Positions 46,254 to 56,276 of a stretch of DNA of 64,000 nucleotides are shown here, piece by piece. Below the pieces are notes generated by a model, which saw only the letters and a list, made by a program, of their open reading frames with translations, had not been told where the DNA came from and made no database searches. The DNA is from Trichomonas vaginalis G3. Its lineage: Eukaryota; Parabasalia; Trichomonadida; Trichomonadidae. The stretch is from the NCBI RefSeq assembly GCF_026262505.1, contig NC_067206.1:38391660-38455659 (forward strand), in the 5' to 3' direction. How positions within the stretch are numbered: position 1 is the stretch's first letter; each line of letters begins with the position of its first letter. Position numbers and translations under genes: made by a program.

Positions 46254-47576
46254 CTAATTTTCGTCAATGGCAGGTAATCCTTCTTCATCATTCGCATTTT
46301 CCTCTTCATCTTCTTCTTCGACATCTTGTCCTAATTTTTCAAGTAATTGTTTGACATCAAAATTGTCATCATCTTCTTCCTCTTCATTTACAGGGTTTTC
46401 TTCCTCTTTATGTTGTTCGTTGTTCTCTTCTGGCTTTGTTTCTTCCTCTTCTTGCTTTGTTTCCTTTTCTTGGGTTTCAATTTTTTCTTCTTCTTGAGGA
46501 ACTTCATCTTCCTTCTTCTGTTCTTCTTCCTCTTCAGCAACAGCAGCAGGTTTTGCTTCTTCTTCTTCCTCGTCTTCTTCGTGTAAAGCTAATTCATCTT
46601 CTTGAAGAGGCTCAGAACTCTCTTCTTCTACTTCCTGTGCGTCTTCTTCATTTATCTGTTCCTCCGCAGCGAAGTCTTCTTCCTCTAATTGGACCTCTGC
46701 GTCGTCATCAGCAAATGTACTGAGTTTTTGGTATTGTTGTTCGCAAAGATTTTCGATGATACGAAGTACTGACTCTTGTAAATTTTTCGGATCGATCTGA
46801 TGGCCGGCAAATGCTAATATTGTTGCGACTCTGTCCAATAATGTGTAATTTGGAACGTCAATGTGTTGGATATCAGCGGAACCGGATGCTTCGACTTGAG
46901 TTTCGTCTTGGAACTCTTCCTCTTGAAACTCCATTCCTTCAGCGTCTGTAGTTGCAAAACCGCAAGATTTCTTTGCTTCTTCAACGATTCTGTTATGTTC
47001 CTCGTCAATGCGGCGAAGCTCATCTTCAAATTGATCGCCTTGATGGTCGCCTTGAAAATGTGTGGCGGTCAAATGTTCATCCAAAATTCCGAATTGTCTG
47101 GCCAATTCTTCAACTTCTTCATCCTCTATTGGGTATGTTGCAATCCAACCAAGGTTGACAAGTTTCGGAATTAATGGATTCTCGGCAAGCTTCTGTGCAA
47201 TAATTTTTGTTGAAGATCTAACAACTTTTCCATCTATTGTATGTAAATTGGGGCAAACAATTAAGAGGCTAGTTTGGTAATTTGGAATTTTTTCGACGAG
47301 TGATCTTTTAAGTGTAATGTTCGATATTGAGCGAACAACTGAAAATCCAGCAAAGCTAGAAATAGAAGAACCTTCAATTGAAAGAGTTTGGAGCGCCTTT
47401 TGTAATTTCAAACCCTGGAGTGATTTAAGCTGAGTGTATGACAAATTTAGATGCTTCAAAGCTGTTGTTCGTGGGAAAAGCTTGATGTCTGTGATATTTT
47501 CTCCAGATAAATCAAGTGAATAACTTTTCTTAAGAAGTTGCTTTACTTTCTGAAGCCAAAGAGGTTCTGTGTTCAT
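46254..47576 (-). CDS. Leucine-rich repeat protein with long acidic tail (440 aa)
   Basis: The N-terminal 130 residues hold about four SDS22-type repeats (LDLSGENITDIKLFPRTTAL, LKHLNLSYTQLKSLQGL, LQTLSIEGSSISSFAGF) and an LRR cap (CPNLHTIDGKVV). A helical middle follows, then about 150 residues very rich in glutamate (EEEEEQKKEDEVPQEEEKIE), ending EENANDEEGLPAIDEN. Acidic-tailed LRR proteins of this shape include ANP32-like and cytoskeletal adaptors; the role here is open. Intact. Confidence 0.75.
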   Translation of the reverse strand: MNTEPLWLQKVKQLLKKSYSLDLSGENITDIKLFPRTTALKHLNLSYTQLKSLQGLKLQKALQTLSIEGSSISSFAGFSVVRSISNITLKRSLVEKIPNYQTSLLIVCPNLHTIDGKVVRSSTKIIAQKLAENPLIPKLVNLGWIATYPIEDEEVEELARQFGILDEHLTATHFQGDHQGDQFEDELRRIDEEHNRIVEEAKKSCGFATTDAEGMEFQEEEFQDETQVEASGSADIQHIDVPNYTLLDRVATILAFAGHQIDPKNLQESVLRIIENLCEQQYQKLSTFADDDAEVQLEEEDFAAEEQINEEDAQEVEEESSEPLQEDELALHEEDEEEEEAKPAAVAEEEEEQKKEDEVPQEEEKIETQEKETKQEEEETKPEENNEQHKEEENPVNEEEEDDDNFDVKQLLEKLGQDVEEEDEEENANDEEGLPAIDEN

Positions 47577-47935
47577 ATGTAATTTTTTTTATATCCTAAA
47601 TCAGTAAAAAAAATTACAATTGACATTTATACAATTATTGACATTTCTGAGCTAATTTTGATTCGAAGCTAAATACAGTATGGGGCTTTTGGTGTAGTGA
47701 ATTTTTTTTTGGAGGGGGGGCGATTTCAATTCTGTAAATAATCGTTTTTTTAAACGTGCATTTTTTAATTAAGTGTAATGTCACCTGAGAAAAGAAGTCG
47801 TATTTATGGTGTCACTGATAACCATTCAATTACTAATCATTTTCAATATTTGGTTGCATTCACATAATTTAAATTATTTTTTTTTTTTAGAATAAATATT
47901 GTTTATTCGAGAAATATTCATTATTTGAATATTTT
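47577..47935. other. Intergenic, nothing recognised
   Basis: About 360 bp with a G run (ggaggggggg near 47712) and T runs; no gene seen. Confidence 0.5.
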
Positions 47936-49471
47936 TTAATTATCCAATGAATTAGAAATTGCACCATGCGATCTTAAAAGTTCTTCAATTTCCTCATTGT
48001 CATTTTCTTTTGCATAATCAAGAGATGTTTTCCGATATGAATCTATTGCATTAACATCTGCACCATGTGAACAAAGAATCTTAACAATATTAGTGTTGCC
48101 TTTAATTGAAGCTTTATGAAGCGCAGTTGATTCATTTTTATACTCTTTAGCGTTAATAATTGCACCATGAGAAACAAGAACAGACACGATGTTCAATTTA
48201 TTTAATTCAGCTGCAACATGAAGAGCTGTTTCGCCATAATTATATGAATCATTAACATTTGCGCCATGTAATATAAGAGTTTCTGCAGCATCGCTTGCAT
48301 CATTTTCTGTTGCCAAATAAAGTGCAGTCTTTTTGTCATTATTTCGATCATAAATGTTTGCTTCGTTCTGGATTAAAAGTTCAATCATTTCTTTAGAATT
48401 ATTTGATGCTGCAATGAGTAGAGGTGTGTTTCCATCAATATCTTTTTTATTGATAGTTGCATCATTTGTAATAAGAAATTTTGCAGTTTCTACGGCATTG
48501 AAATAGGATGCCATATGAAGAGCTGTTTGCTCATCATCACTATCTCTATCATAAATATTTGCACCTTGAGAAAGGAAATATTTGCAAAGGGATGGGATAT
48601 TGAATAATGGGGAATAAAGGAAGCAATTTTTGATATCATTTGTTTGATCCAAATAAACAAAGAATGCTTGAAGATTATTATATTCACCACACTTAAATAA
48701 ACTAATGGTTAGTTTGTATTCTATCATCAAAAATGTAACGAAAGCAATATTGTGTGATATTATTGCATACTCCATGCATTCATCGTCTGGTTCAACAACT
48801 TTCAGACATTCTTTTACAAGTACATAATTTCCATTAAGAATTGAAAATTGGAGGCATCTTTTTGTTATTTCTGAATTAAATTTTTCTCTTAAGAAAGAAA
48901 AACATTTTGTCGCACCATAATAACAACAAACTTCAAGTAATGATGGTTGAGTTGCGTCTATAAAGAAAGGAGAAACAAGAACATCATTTTTATCAAATTC
49001 TTGGCTTTCTGTGAATGATGTAAATGCCTCGATATTGTCATTCATTATTGATTCGAAAATGGTATCTGGTTTAACAACTTCCAATGAAATGTTTTCGGTT
49101 TCAATTCTTTCAAGAGATATTTTATTTTCATCATTTAACCAAATACCATATTCTTTATAAACAAAATAGTCAAATCCGCGTGGGAAGTAATTAATATGGT
49201 CAGAACGATATTCTTCATAAATCTTTTTGAATATGTACCAGTATGACTTCAGATAACGATTATTGCATCTTGCTGCAAATGATATTGTATATATCATATA
49301 AGATGGCAATAAATATTTTGTTTCAATTAAATTAATTTTGATATCATTACAAATTTTGTCTAAGGCTTCTTCATTGGTGGTCCTTAGCCTATACAGTGCA
49401 TCAATTGTGTCATTGTATTCTTTGTATAATGACATCAACTCGTGGAAATTCATTTTTGAACTCTCACTCAT
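47936..49471 (-). CDS. Ankyrin repeat protein, trichomonad family (511 aa)
   Basis: The N-terminal 280 residues are the trichomonad-specific region (FHELMSLYKEYNDTIDALYR, LLEVCCYYGATKCFSFLREK, CMEYAIISHNIAFVTFLMIE). Seven ankyrin repeats follow, such as TALHMASYFNAVETAKFLIT, TPLLIAASNNSKEMIELLIQ and TALHVAAELNKLNIVSVLVS. This is one of the largest T. vaginalis gene families; members are presumed protein-binding scaffolds. Intact, with a complete final repeat. Confidence 0.88.
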   Translation of the reverse strand: MSESSKMNFHELMSLYKEYNDTIDALYRLRTTNEEALDKICNDIKINLIETKYLLPSYMIYTISFAARCNNRYLKSYWYIFKKIYEEYRSDHINYFPRGFDYFVYKEYGIWLNDENKISLERIETENISLEVVKPDTIFESIMNDNIEAFTSFTESQEFDKNDVLVSPFFIDATQPSLLEVCCYYGATKCFSFLREKFNSEITKRCLQFSILNGNYVLVKECLKVVEPDDECMEYAIISHNIAFVTFLMIEYKLTISLFKCGEYNNLQAFFVYLDQTNDIKNCFLYSPLFNIPSLCKYFLSQGANIYDRDSDDEQTALHMASYFNAVETAKFLITNDATINKKDIDGNTPLLIAASNNSKEMIELLIQNEANIYDRNNDKKTALYLATENDASDAAETLILHGANVNDSYNYGETALHVAAELNKLNIVSVLVSHGAIINAKEYKNESTALHKASIKGNTNIVKILCSHGADVNAIDSYRKTSLDYAKENDNEEIEELLRSHGAISNSLDN

Positions 49472-50456
49472 TTTGAAATTTATTTTAGAAGTTTTTAAAA
49501 TAACATATCTGATGATTTTCTTTTGATTTGAACCTGCGCAGCAAGAAAATTTGATAGAATCTGGATAATGATTTGCTGTGAATTCAAATCAAGGAGCTTG
49601 AATTCAGAATATTGGTTATATTATATTGGATATTGAAGTAATTTCACTACCATAATTTGATATCATTGTCACAGACTTTCCTATGAAAACCTAGTCATAT
49701 AGGTGACATTAAATGTCTATTCAATGTTGGCATTGATTGCTTCAAGCCAAAAATAAAAATTGTAATTCACAGATAAAAGATAAAATATCAAATAAGTCAG
49801 ATGAAAAAATGATGCTGGAATAAGCTTATTATTCTTTACAATTTAAATTTTCTATTTATTCAAGTTTGGTAAAAATTATTATTAAATTAGATAAATTAAG
49901 CCATATAATTAGCTTAAAATATGATATTTATGTTTTGTAATCTTAGTTGATTACCATTAATAAGTATTGTTTTAATATTGTCATTTCAAAATTTAATGAC
50001 AATTCAATTTATTGAGAGATAAATCGTTCATGAAATATAATATGATTTCTTGATACTGGTAATTTAAAATTATTGTAATGAGGTTTATAAATCCCAATTG
50101 AATACACAGAAGTTTACATTTTATATTTGAGGGGTCCTCACTGAAAAATAAATAAAATGAATTTTAATTACCGCTTCTCAATTTTTATCAATATCAGTAT
50201 TTATTATTGTCTCAGTGAGTTACAGGTCGCATTCACATATTGAGTTGTTTTTCACAAAATAATTGATCATCACAAGAAAAAACTGATAACTAGCAAATTT
50301 GACCATCTCTCCAATTTTTCAGCTAATTCTTTAGAATTATAATATCATGTAGTGTAAAGAGCAATACTGTCTATTATAAATAATTTTATTTACCGATTAT
50401 GAAATCCTGCTCAATGGTAAAAACTTATTAAGTTCTCTATATTTAATAACAAATCA
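49472..50456. other. Intergenic, nothing recognised
   Basis: Almost 1 kb, strongly AT-rich. No protein-like frame, tandem repeat or hairpin stood out. Confidence 0.5.
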
Positions 50457-51949
50457 TCAACGAAAAATTCTGTCCAATAACACGTATTCTTGTGAAAGCC
50501 GCTGTAATTCCTTCCACTCTTCACTTTTCAAATAATCAATCAAACTTTGTATGGATGGTTTTGCAAAGGCCTCCAATTCCAATGCATCCTCAGGTCGGTA
50601 ATACTGGGTATGCTTTCTAGAAACACAAACTAGGGATTTGAACATTTTTTTATGATTGATGGCATAATGAAGAGGAAATTTCGAATTGTTATCTCTTTTT
50701 CTTATATTTTTGGTATATTTTATGATTGTTGAGGCTGTTTCCACATCACCACTTATTACTGCATAATGTAGAGGTATCTTCCCTTCATTATCACTTATAT
50801 CAAAATCTGCATGCCCATCATGTAAATGTGTTGCAAAATTCTTTTTGCCATTAATGGCTGCATAATGTAGAGCAGTCTTCCCTTCAATGTCTTGTTCGTT
50901 GATGATAGTTGTTCCATTATAAAACAAAAAATCAATATCGATATCATCATGAAAATATATTGCAGCATAATGAAGAATAGTTTTCCCGGAATCATCTTTA
51001 AAATTGAAATCTCCTTCGCAAGATGACTCATAGCGATAAAGTGCAATTGATTTAGCAGTGTAAAGAAGTTCTTGGTATTTTTTATCAATTGTTTGAAATA
51101 TACTATAAAAATGGTTTTCCACACAAAAGGGAAATAACAAGTGTTAACAATGAATCCTTTCAAATCATTTGTTTGATCATAATGAATTAAAAATGCTTGG
51201 ATATTATCGTATTTTATGCAATAGTCGACATCAATTGGAATTTTATATTCGTTCATGAGAAATGTAACAAAATCTATGTTGTGAGACATAATTGCATATT
51301 TCATGCATTTCTTATTTGGCTCGTGATATTTCAAGCATTCACTCACAATATCAGGATTTCCTCCTAAAAATGAAAGCTGAAGACATAATTCTGTAATTTC
51401 TGCAGAGAATTTTGTTCTCAAAAACTTGAAACAATTAACTGAGCCGTAATAACAACATGTTTCAAGTAGAGTTAAATGACTTTTCACACATGGAAAGTCA
51501 GTAAAATTGATGCTATCAATATGAGAAAATTCGGATAATTCTGTATATGAAACAAGTAATTTCACATCATCATAAATAAGTGATTTTAATAAGTCACCGA
51601 TTTTTGACTGATTAGATTCAGTTGATTTAATTCCAAAATATTTCTCTAGAATGTATTGACCAAATGAAGTCTCGTACAAATCATTAGGATGATATTTTTG
51701 GAGAATCTTTCCCATTAAAGTCAAATAAGACTTAATATATCCATTGTTTCCTTTTGCAGCATTTGTAATTGTTACAAGAAAATCATATTTGGAAGAATAT
51801 TCAAGGTATTTTGATATTTGTTTATCAATTTCTTTGAAAAAAGCGTCGATATCGCCTTTTCTTGATGTCTTTAGCCTATATAATCTACACAAAATATCAT
51901 TGTATTCTTTCAAAGAATCCATAAGTACGTCATAAGGGAATTCACTCAT
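50457..51949 (-). pseudogene. Ankyrin repeat gene, same family, one frameshift
   Basis: From ATG 51949 the frame follows the intact relative at 47936 (DVLMDSLKEYNDILCRLYRL, LLETCCYYGSVNCFKFLRTK) up to about 51135. The sequence then shifts by one frame and continues with ankyrin repeats (TILHYAAIYFHDDIDIDFLF, TALHYAAINGKKNFATHLHD, IPLHYAVISGDVETASTIIK) to 50457. The shift falls in a run of T and C. Without it the protein would have about 490 residues. It is the only frameshifted long host gene in this window. Confidence 0.85.
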
Positions 51950-52102
51950 GAAACTGGAAAAAAAAATTCAAAAATTTTTCAAAAAAAAATAGTCGGTAAT
52001 TTTTAGTTTTACATTGGCTGCATAAAAATCACAAAAATCTATGTAACTTGTAATTTCAAAGCATGCTACACCTCTGTTCAGTTCATCAAAAATGTAAAAA
52101 TA

Positions 52103-52493
52103 TTAAGGGTGCCCTTACCACTATCTGACATTTTCTCAATTTTTTTGACACACAAGCTTTATATCTCAATTTTCAATGATAAAAAGCTAATAATTTTGAT
52201 CGACAAAAATTTATTATAAAACACTGCTTAGTTCCCAACATGGCTATTATACTCTTTTTCCATTAAAATCAAGATATGTTGATTTTATCTAAGTCCTCCT
52301 TAAGGGTGCACTTACCACTTTCTGACATGCTATGAAAAAATCAATATAAAAGTCATATTAGGTACTATATAATGATTCATATTTACTTTCTCCTGACCAA
52401 AAATATTAACTTTTGACCTTAGGTTATTGGGATAGAAAGCTTGTGTGTCAAAAAAATTGAGAGAATGTCAGAAAGTGGTAAGTGCACCCTTAA
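52103..52493. mobile_element. Small inverted-repeat element (MITE-like), 391 bp, nested
   Basis: It begins TTAAGGGTGCCCTTACCACT and ends with AGTGGTAAGTGCACCCTTAA. The repeats extend about 55 bp inward with TGACATTCTCTCAATTTTTT. An internal copy of the same end starts at 52300, giving an inner 194-bp element (52300-52493) with perfect 29-bp inverted ends. TTAA at each end may be the target duplication, as in piggyBac-like elements. No coding capacity. Confidence 0.8.
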
Positions 52494-52537
52494 AAAATCA
52501 TTTCTTAGGAAAATCAGTTTAAAAATATATTTATATT

Positions 52538-54634
52538 TTACTTTGTAAGTCCCATTTGTCTTAGCCAGTCCTGGTTATACGCCAGGAACCTAGGTAATCT
52601 AATTTTCTCAGGAATTGACTTATCAAATATCATCAACACGTCGAGAACTTTGCTTGCCATGTCAGCCAACACGACATTAGTTGATCCTGACTGAGCAATT
52701 ACCTTGTCAACGATTGACTTATCTTCCAGCAATTGTTTTCTTGAATCTCCGTGAATAATAAACATGTAGAAACAGTACAAACATTGTGTTTCCATATCAT
52801 AATCATCAGAGAAATTATTATAAACATTCAAAGTCAAAGGAACAATGTTCTTTGATACCAAAAGCTTTGCAGGCTTACTGTACAAAAGAAGAGAACCACA
52901 GAACATCACAATCTCAAGAATAAGTTGTGGAGGAACTCTCCTTGATGTAGATTTTTCAAGAACATTTATCAATAAATCCATGAAATTCTTGTTGCTCATG
53001 AAAACTTTTGATCTCGATGAATCTATTGCAGATCTGTTAGCAACGGCCATAATATCAGTTAATGTGTCGTATTGGTCTTTGTATTTAACTGCTGCCAACA
53101 TTATTTGGTCATCAAATCCTTCAACTAATGATGGATTGTTATCTGCAACATTTCTGATTAATTTAAGTAATGTTGATGATTCTTTGCCACTTCCTTCTTT
53201 AGTGCAATCAATGAAGATGTTCCTAATGTTCTCGTGTGTGAAAACAGGCGATTTAGAAATGGCTTCACTGACTTCTTTGTCACTGGATGTTAATTTCATC
53301 AAAACTACTAACGCGATCTGTCTTTCTTTGCCATTTTCGGTCGCGCATTGGACAAGCATGTTCAATACATGTTGTGGCTTGAAGATTTCATCGGATGAGC
53401 GCATTCTTGAGACTTGGTAGAAGAATGACAAAAGATTTAGTCTGCAAGCTTTGATTTCGCACAATCCTTGCATGCTGTCGAAGAGTTTGGTCTGGCGGAA
53501 GATCTCTAGAGTCTCTGGATGCTCTGAAAACCTGAAAAGAAGATCTAATGTCTCATTGTAAACAGGGGCCATGGCAATGTTAGTTTTATCACCACCAGGC
53601 TTGATCTTGTTGTATATATCTTCTTTTATGGAATTGATAATCTCATCTGCATCAAGATTTGACCAAATTAACTTAATTGTTGAGAGTTTGCGAATGAATC
53701 TGAGAACAGAAGTAAGTAATTCTGGATTAGAACGCTTCATGAGTTCAACAAGACCTGTGATAATACCGTTATCGACTAATTTGTTCGTAGTATTCGAATT
53801 ATCAGTCAAATTGTATAAAACGTTGATAACGTGTAGTAAGAGAACGTTTTGCTGTTTAACATATCTCGGATAGATGTCTTTCTGTGACTCTTGGACCTTA
53901 TCTGCGATTTTTATCATACCGAATAAAACTTGTAGAACTAATTGGCCGATTTTGAATCTTGGGAAGAGATCGTGGAAGTTTCTGAACAATGAAATACGCT
54001 CAAAAATCTGCATGATGGGGGAGCAAATTGTTAAATCTGCTTTTTGAGTGTAATTTTTAAGGGTAGTGCAGAGAGTCGTAATGAGAGGATCATTCTGTAC
54101 CATGAGAGCAAGGTTGCGATCGTATGAAGCAATCTTAACAAGTGATTCAAGTGTTTTTCGGACATCTTCTTTTGATCCCATACCGATTTTGACGAGAGAA
54201 TCGTGCATAGCTGTGTCAACTTCTTTTTTGGACATACTGATGGCTAAACTTTTAACATCTCCTGACTTGACGATGGATGTAATTTGCTTTGTTGTATTTT
54301 TAACTGGAGAATCCGGTTGATTGGGTCCTGCAACATACTTACCATCACAACCATACTGTAATTCCATTAATGCTTTAATGAGATCGTCTCTATTATCTGC
54401 TCTAAGTAGCTCTGTTTGATCGATTAATGTATCAGCGACTTCTTCTAAATCAGAGTCTGGTTTCATGCCTGTAAAATTGATTTTGATTGACTTTTCACGT
54501 GATCTTTCTGCAATTGTTGTATAATTTTGATCAAATATCTTGACTTGAAGGGTGTAATTAACAATAATAGCACACTCCTCAGGAACAACTTCAATTTTGC
54601 CTGGTATTTTATCTCTTGCTATACTGTACTCCAT
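52538..54634 (-). CDS. KAP3: Kinesin-associated protein 3 (KAP3), kinesin-II subunit
   Basis: The N-terminus PGKIEVVPEECAIIVNYTLQ followed by VKIFDQNYTTIAERSREKSI matches the conserved start of KAP proteins ([20 protein letters not shown] in animals). The remainder is a chain of armadillo repeats (LLHVINVLYNLTDNSNTTNK, LVELMKRSNPELLTSVLRFI) and ends DWLRQMGLTK. With 698 residues it is close to family length. KAP joins the two kinesin-II motor chains and cargo for anterograde intraflagellar transport, fitting the flagella of trichomonads. Intact; the stop is followed by AATATAAATA. Confidence 0.8.
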   Translation of the reverse strand: MEYSIARDKIPGKIEVVPEECAIIVNYTLQVKIFDQNYTTIAERSREKSIKINFTGMKPDSDLEEVADTLIDQTELLRADNRDDLIKALMELQYGCDGKYVAGPNQPDSPVKNTTKQITSIVKSGDVKSLAISMSKKEVDTAMHDSLVKIGMGSKEDVRKTLESLVKIASYDRNLALMVQNDPLITTLCTTLKNYTQKADLTICSPIMQIFERISLFRNFHDLFPRFKIGQLVLQVLFGMIKIADKVQESQKDIYPRYVKQQNVLLLHVINVLYNLTDNSNTTNKLVDNGIITGLVELMKRSNPELLTSVLRFIRKLSTIKLIWSNLDADEIINSIKEDIYNKIKPGGDKTNIAMAPVYNETLDLLFRFSEHPETLEIFRQTKLFDSMQGLCEIKACRLNLLSFFYQVSRMRSSDEIFKPQHVLNMLVQCATENGKERQIALVVLMKLTSSDKEVSEAISKSPVFTHENIRNIFIDCTKEGSGKESSTLLKLIRNVADNNPSLVEGFDDQIMLAAVKYKDQYDTLTDIMAVANRSAIDSSRSKVFMSNKNFMDLLINVLEKSTSRRVPPQLILEIVMFCGSLLLYSKPAKLLVSKNIVPLTLNVYNNFSDDYDMETQCLYCFYMFIIHGDSRKQLLEDKSIVDKVIAQSGSTNVVLADMASKVLDVLMIFDKSIPEKIRLPRFLAYNQDWLRQMGLTK

Positions 54635-55080
54635 AAAAGAAACTTAAAATAGAATTTAAGGGTTTAGATTTTATAAACAACCACTTTACATGACCTTTGT
54701 AATTTCAGTCGACAAATAGCTATCCAATCAAATGATATCATAAAATATGATATAGAACATCCGGAAACATAAAATTTTCTTTAAGATTTTTTAAGTAGTA
54801 TATAATGCGGGTTTTGTGACTTTTTTTGTAAACGTAAGAATTCATACAATATCGAGCGATTTTGTATCATTTTTTTTAACATATGAAGTAAAAAATGTAT
54901 GATTCTTACGGTTTTTATTCTTACGTTTTTGAATAAATCAAGATTTAAAAAATTTTCAAAATTGTAAGACATTTACACTAAACCCATACATAATGAAATA
55001 AAAAAAATAAAAAAAATAAAAAAATAAACTTTAAAAATTCATGTCTTACATTTTTGAATAATTTATTTTTTTTAATTTGT
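54635..55080. other. Boundary region between host DNA and third Maverick
   Basis: It is AT-rich with an inverted pair ACGTAAGAATTCATAC and GTATGATTCTTACGG (54832-54916), about 50 bp apart, and runs of AAAAAAAT units at 55000-55025. The left end of the third element must lie here or slightly before, but no terminal hairpin or T tract like those of copies 1 and 2 is present. Confidence 0.45.
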
Positions 55081-56193
55081 ATGAAAATGAGTGTCAAGAC
55101 TAACGACGTTAAAAAATTGGGATTCACAAATGAGGAAATAAAGGATATATTAGAGGAAGCGGGTTATGAGGTTAGTAAATATTATTTAAGAAATTGTCAA
55201 AAATTCGCGGAGTTTTTAAATGAGTTTGATTATGATGGAAAAATGAATAAAGATGATGTTATAAATTTCTTATATCCCACATCTGAAGAAGAAAAACCTA
55301 AAGAACCTGATGTTTTCCCTGAATATTATGAAGAACGGATTAAAGATGATGAATATGATGAAATTGAAAGACTGGAAAAAATAAGAGATGAAATAGATGA
55401 AAAAATTAAGGAATTAAGAGAAGTTGAAAAATATAATGAAAATGAAGTAGAGGGTTTAATGAATATCCCAGCTTCAGAATCAGCAGTTCAGAAATCTCAT
55501 GAAGAAAGATATAAAAATTATGTCTCAGAATCAACACAAAATTTATTAGATGGTGAAATAAATGAAACACTTTCAGAAGAAGGTACTAAATTTATTCGTA
55601 AACATAAGTTACAATTTATTGACGATGGAGATTATCCATGTATATTACTTTCACCTCCTCTTGATTCTGAAAAATTCAAAAAAGCACTGAAAAATGTAAC
55701 ATATGCAACAAATACAATTAAGAAAGAAGACCATGATATTTACACAAATTATTATTTAAATAAATGTACAGGTGTTGATAAAGTTTTTGATTTGTTAGAT
55801 AAAATATCAAAAGAAACAATTGGTACATATAAAATTTTATGCGATTGTGGTTTCATTATTGAAGATACCAATAATGTTTCATATGAAAGAACAGCACCGA
55901 AGGAAGACGAAGTTGAAAGGTCTATACCATTCGTTATTAAGAACATAAAAGATATGAAAACTTATAAACATTATATTTATTCATTTATTTCAGAAAAAAT
56001 GGAAGCAACCCATAAAACATCATCTCATCATTTTATAGCTATTCATACATTCCTTTTCAAAGTTGTGAAATTAAATAAGACAGGAATTAGATTTAATGTA
56101 TCAGGGTACACATTCTTGAGTAAATTAAAATGTATTCGTCACGTCGCAGATGATAAAAATTTATGTCTTCTTAATTCATTTTATGGACTTTAG
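55081..56193 (+). CDS. Maverick protein of unknown function upstream of polymerase (370 aa)
   Basis: The first ATG is at 55081, and a second at 55087 is also possible. The N-terminus is helical (EEIKDILEEAGYEVSKYYLR), followed by an acidic coiled coil (YDEIERLEKIRDEIDEKIKE) and a C-terminal domain ending FLSKLKCIRHVADDKNLCLL. That last piece resembles the Cys-containing start of some Polinton polymerase N-terminal domains. It may therefore be the polymerase N-terminus as a separate gene, or a gene split by an 84-bp insertion. A hairpin (GGACTC...GAGTC) and an element promoter separate it from the polymerase. Confidence 0.6.
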   Translation: MKMSVKTNDVKKLGFTNEEIKDILEEAGYEVSKYYLRNCQKFAEFLNEFDYDGKMNKDDVINFLYPTSEEEKPKEPDVFPEYYEERIKDDEYDEIERLEKIRDEIDEKIKELREVEKYNENEVEGLMNIPASESAVQKSHEERYKNYVSESTQNLLDGEINETLSEEGTKFIRKHKLQFIDDGDYPCILLSPPLDSEKFKKALKNVTYATNTIKKEDHDIYTNYYLNKCTGVDKVFDLLDKISKETIGTYKILCDCGFIIEDTNNVSYERTAPKEDEVERSIPFVIKNIKDMKTYKHYIYSFISEKMEATHKTSSHHFIAIHTFLFKVVKLNKTGIRFNVSGYTFLSKLKCIRHVADDKNLCLLNSFYGL

Positions 56194-56276
56194 CCCTGGA
56201 CTCTCTGAGTCTCGGACTTTAAAAAAAATAACTTTTTTTATTTTTATTTATTTTTTAATTTTTTATTCTTACATAA

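Noticed and set aside
46267-46723. Serine- or leucine-rich frames opposite the LRR gene's acidic tail
   Set aside because: They are complementary-strand readings of glutamate codon runs (TTC/CTT repeats) and not genes.
52845-53420. 191-codon plus-strand frame within KAP3
   Set aside because: Antisense shadow of the armadillo-repeat coding sequence; no promoter and no recognisable fold.
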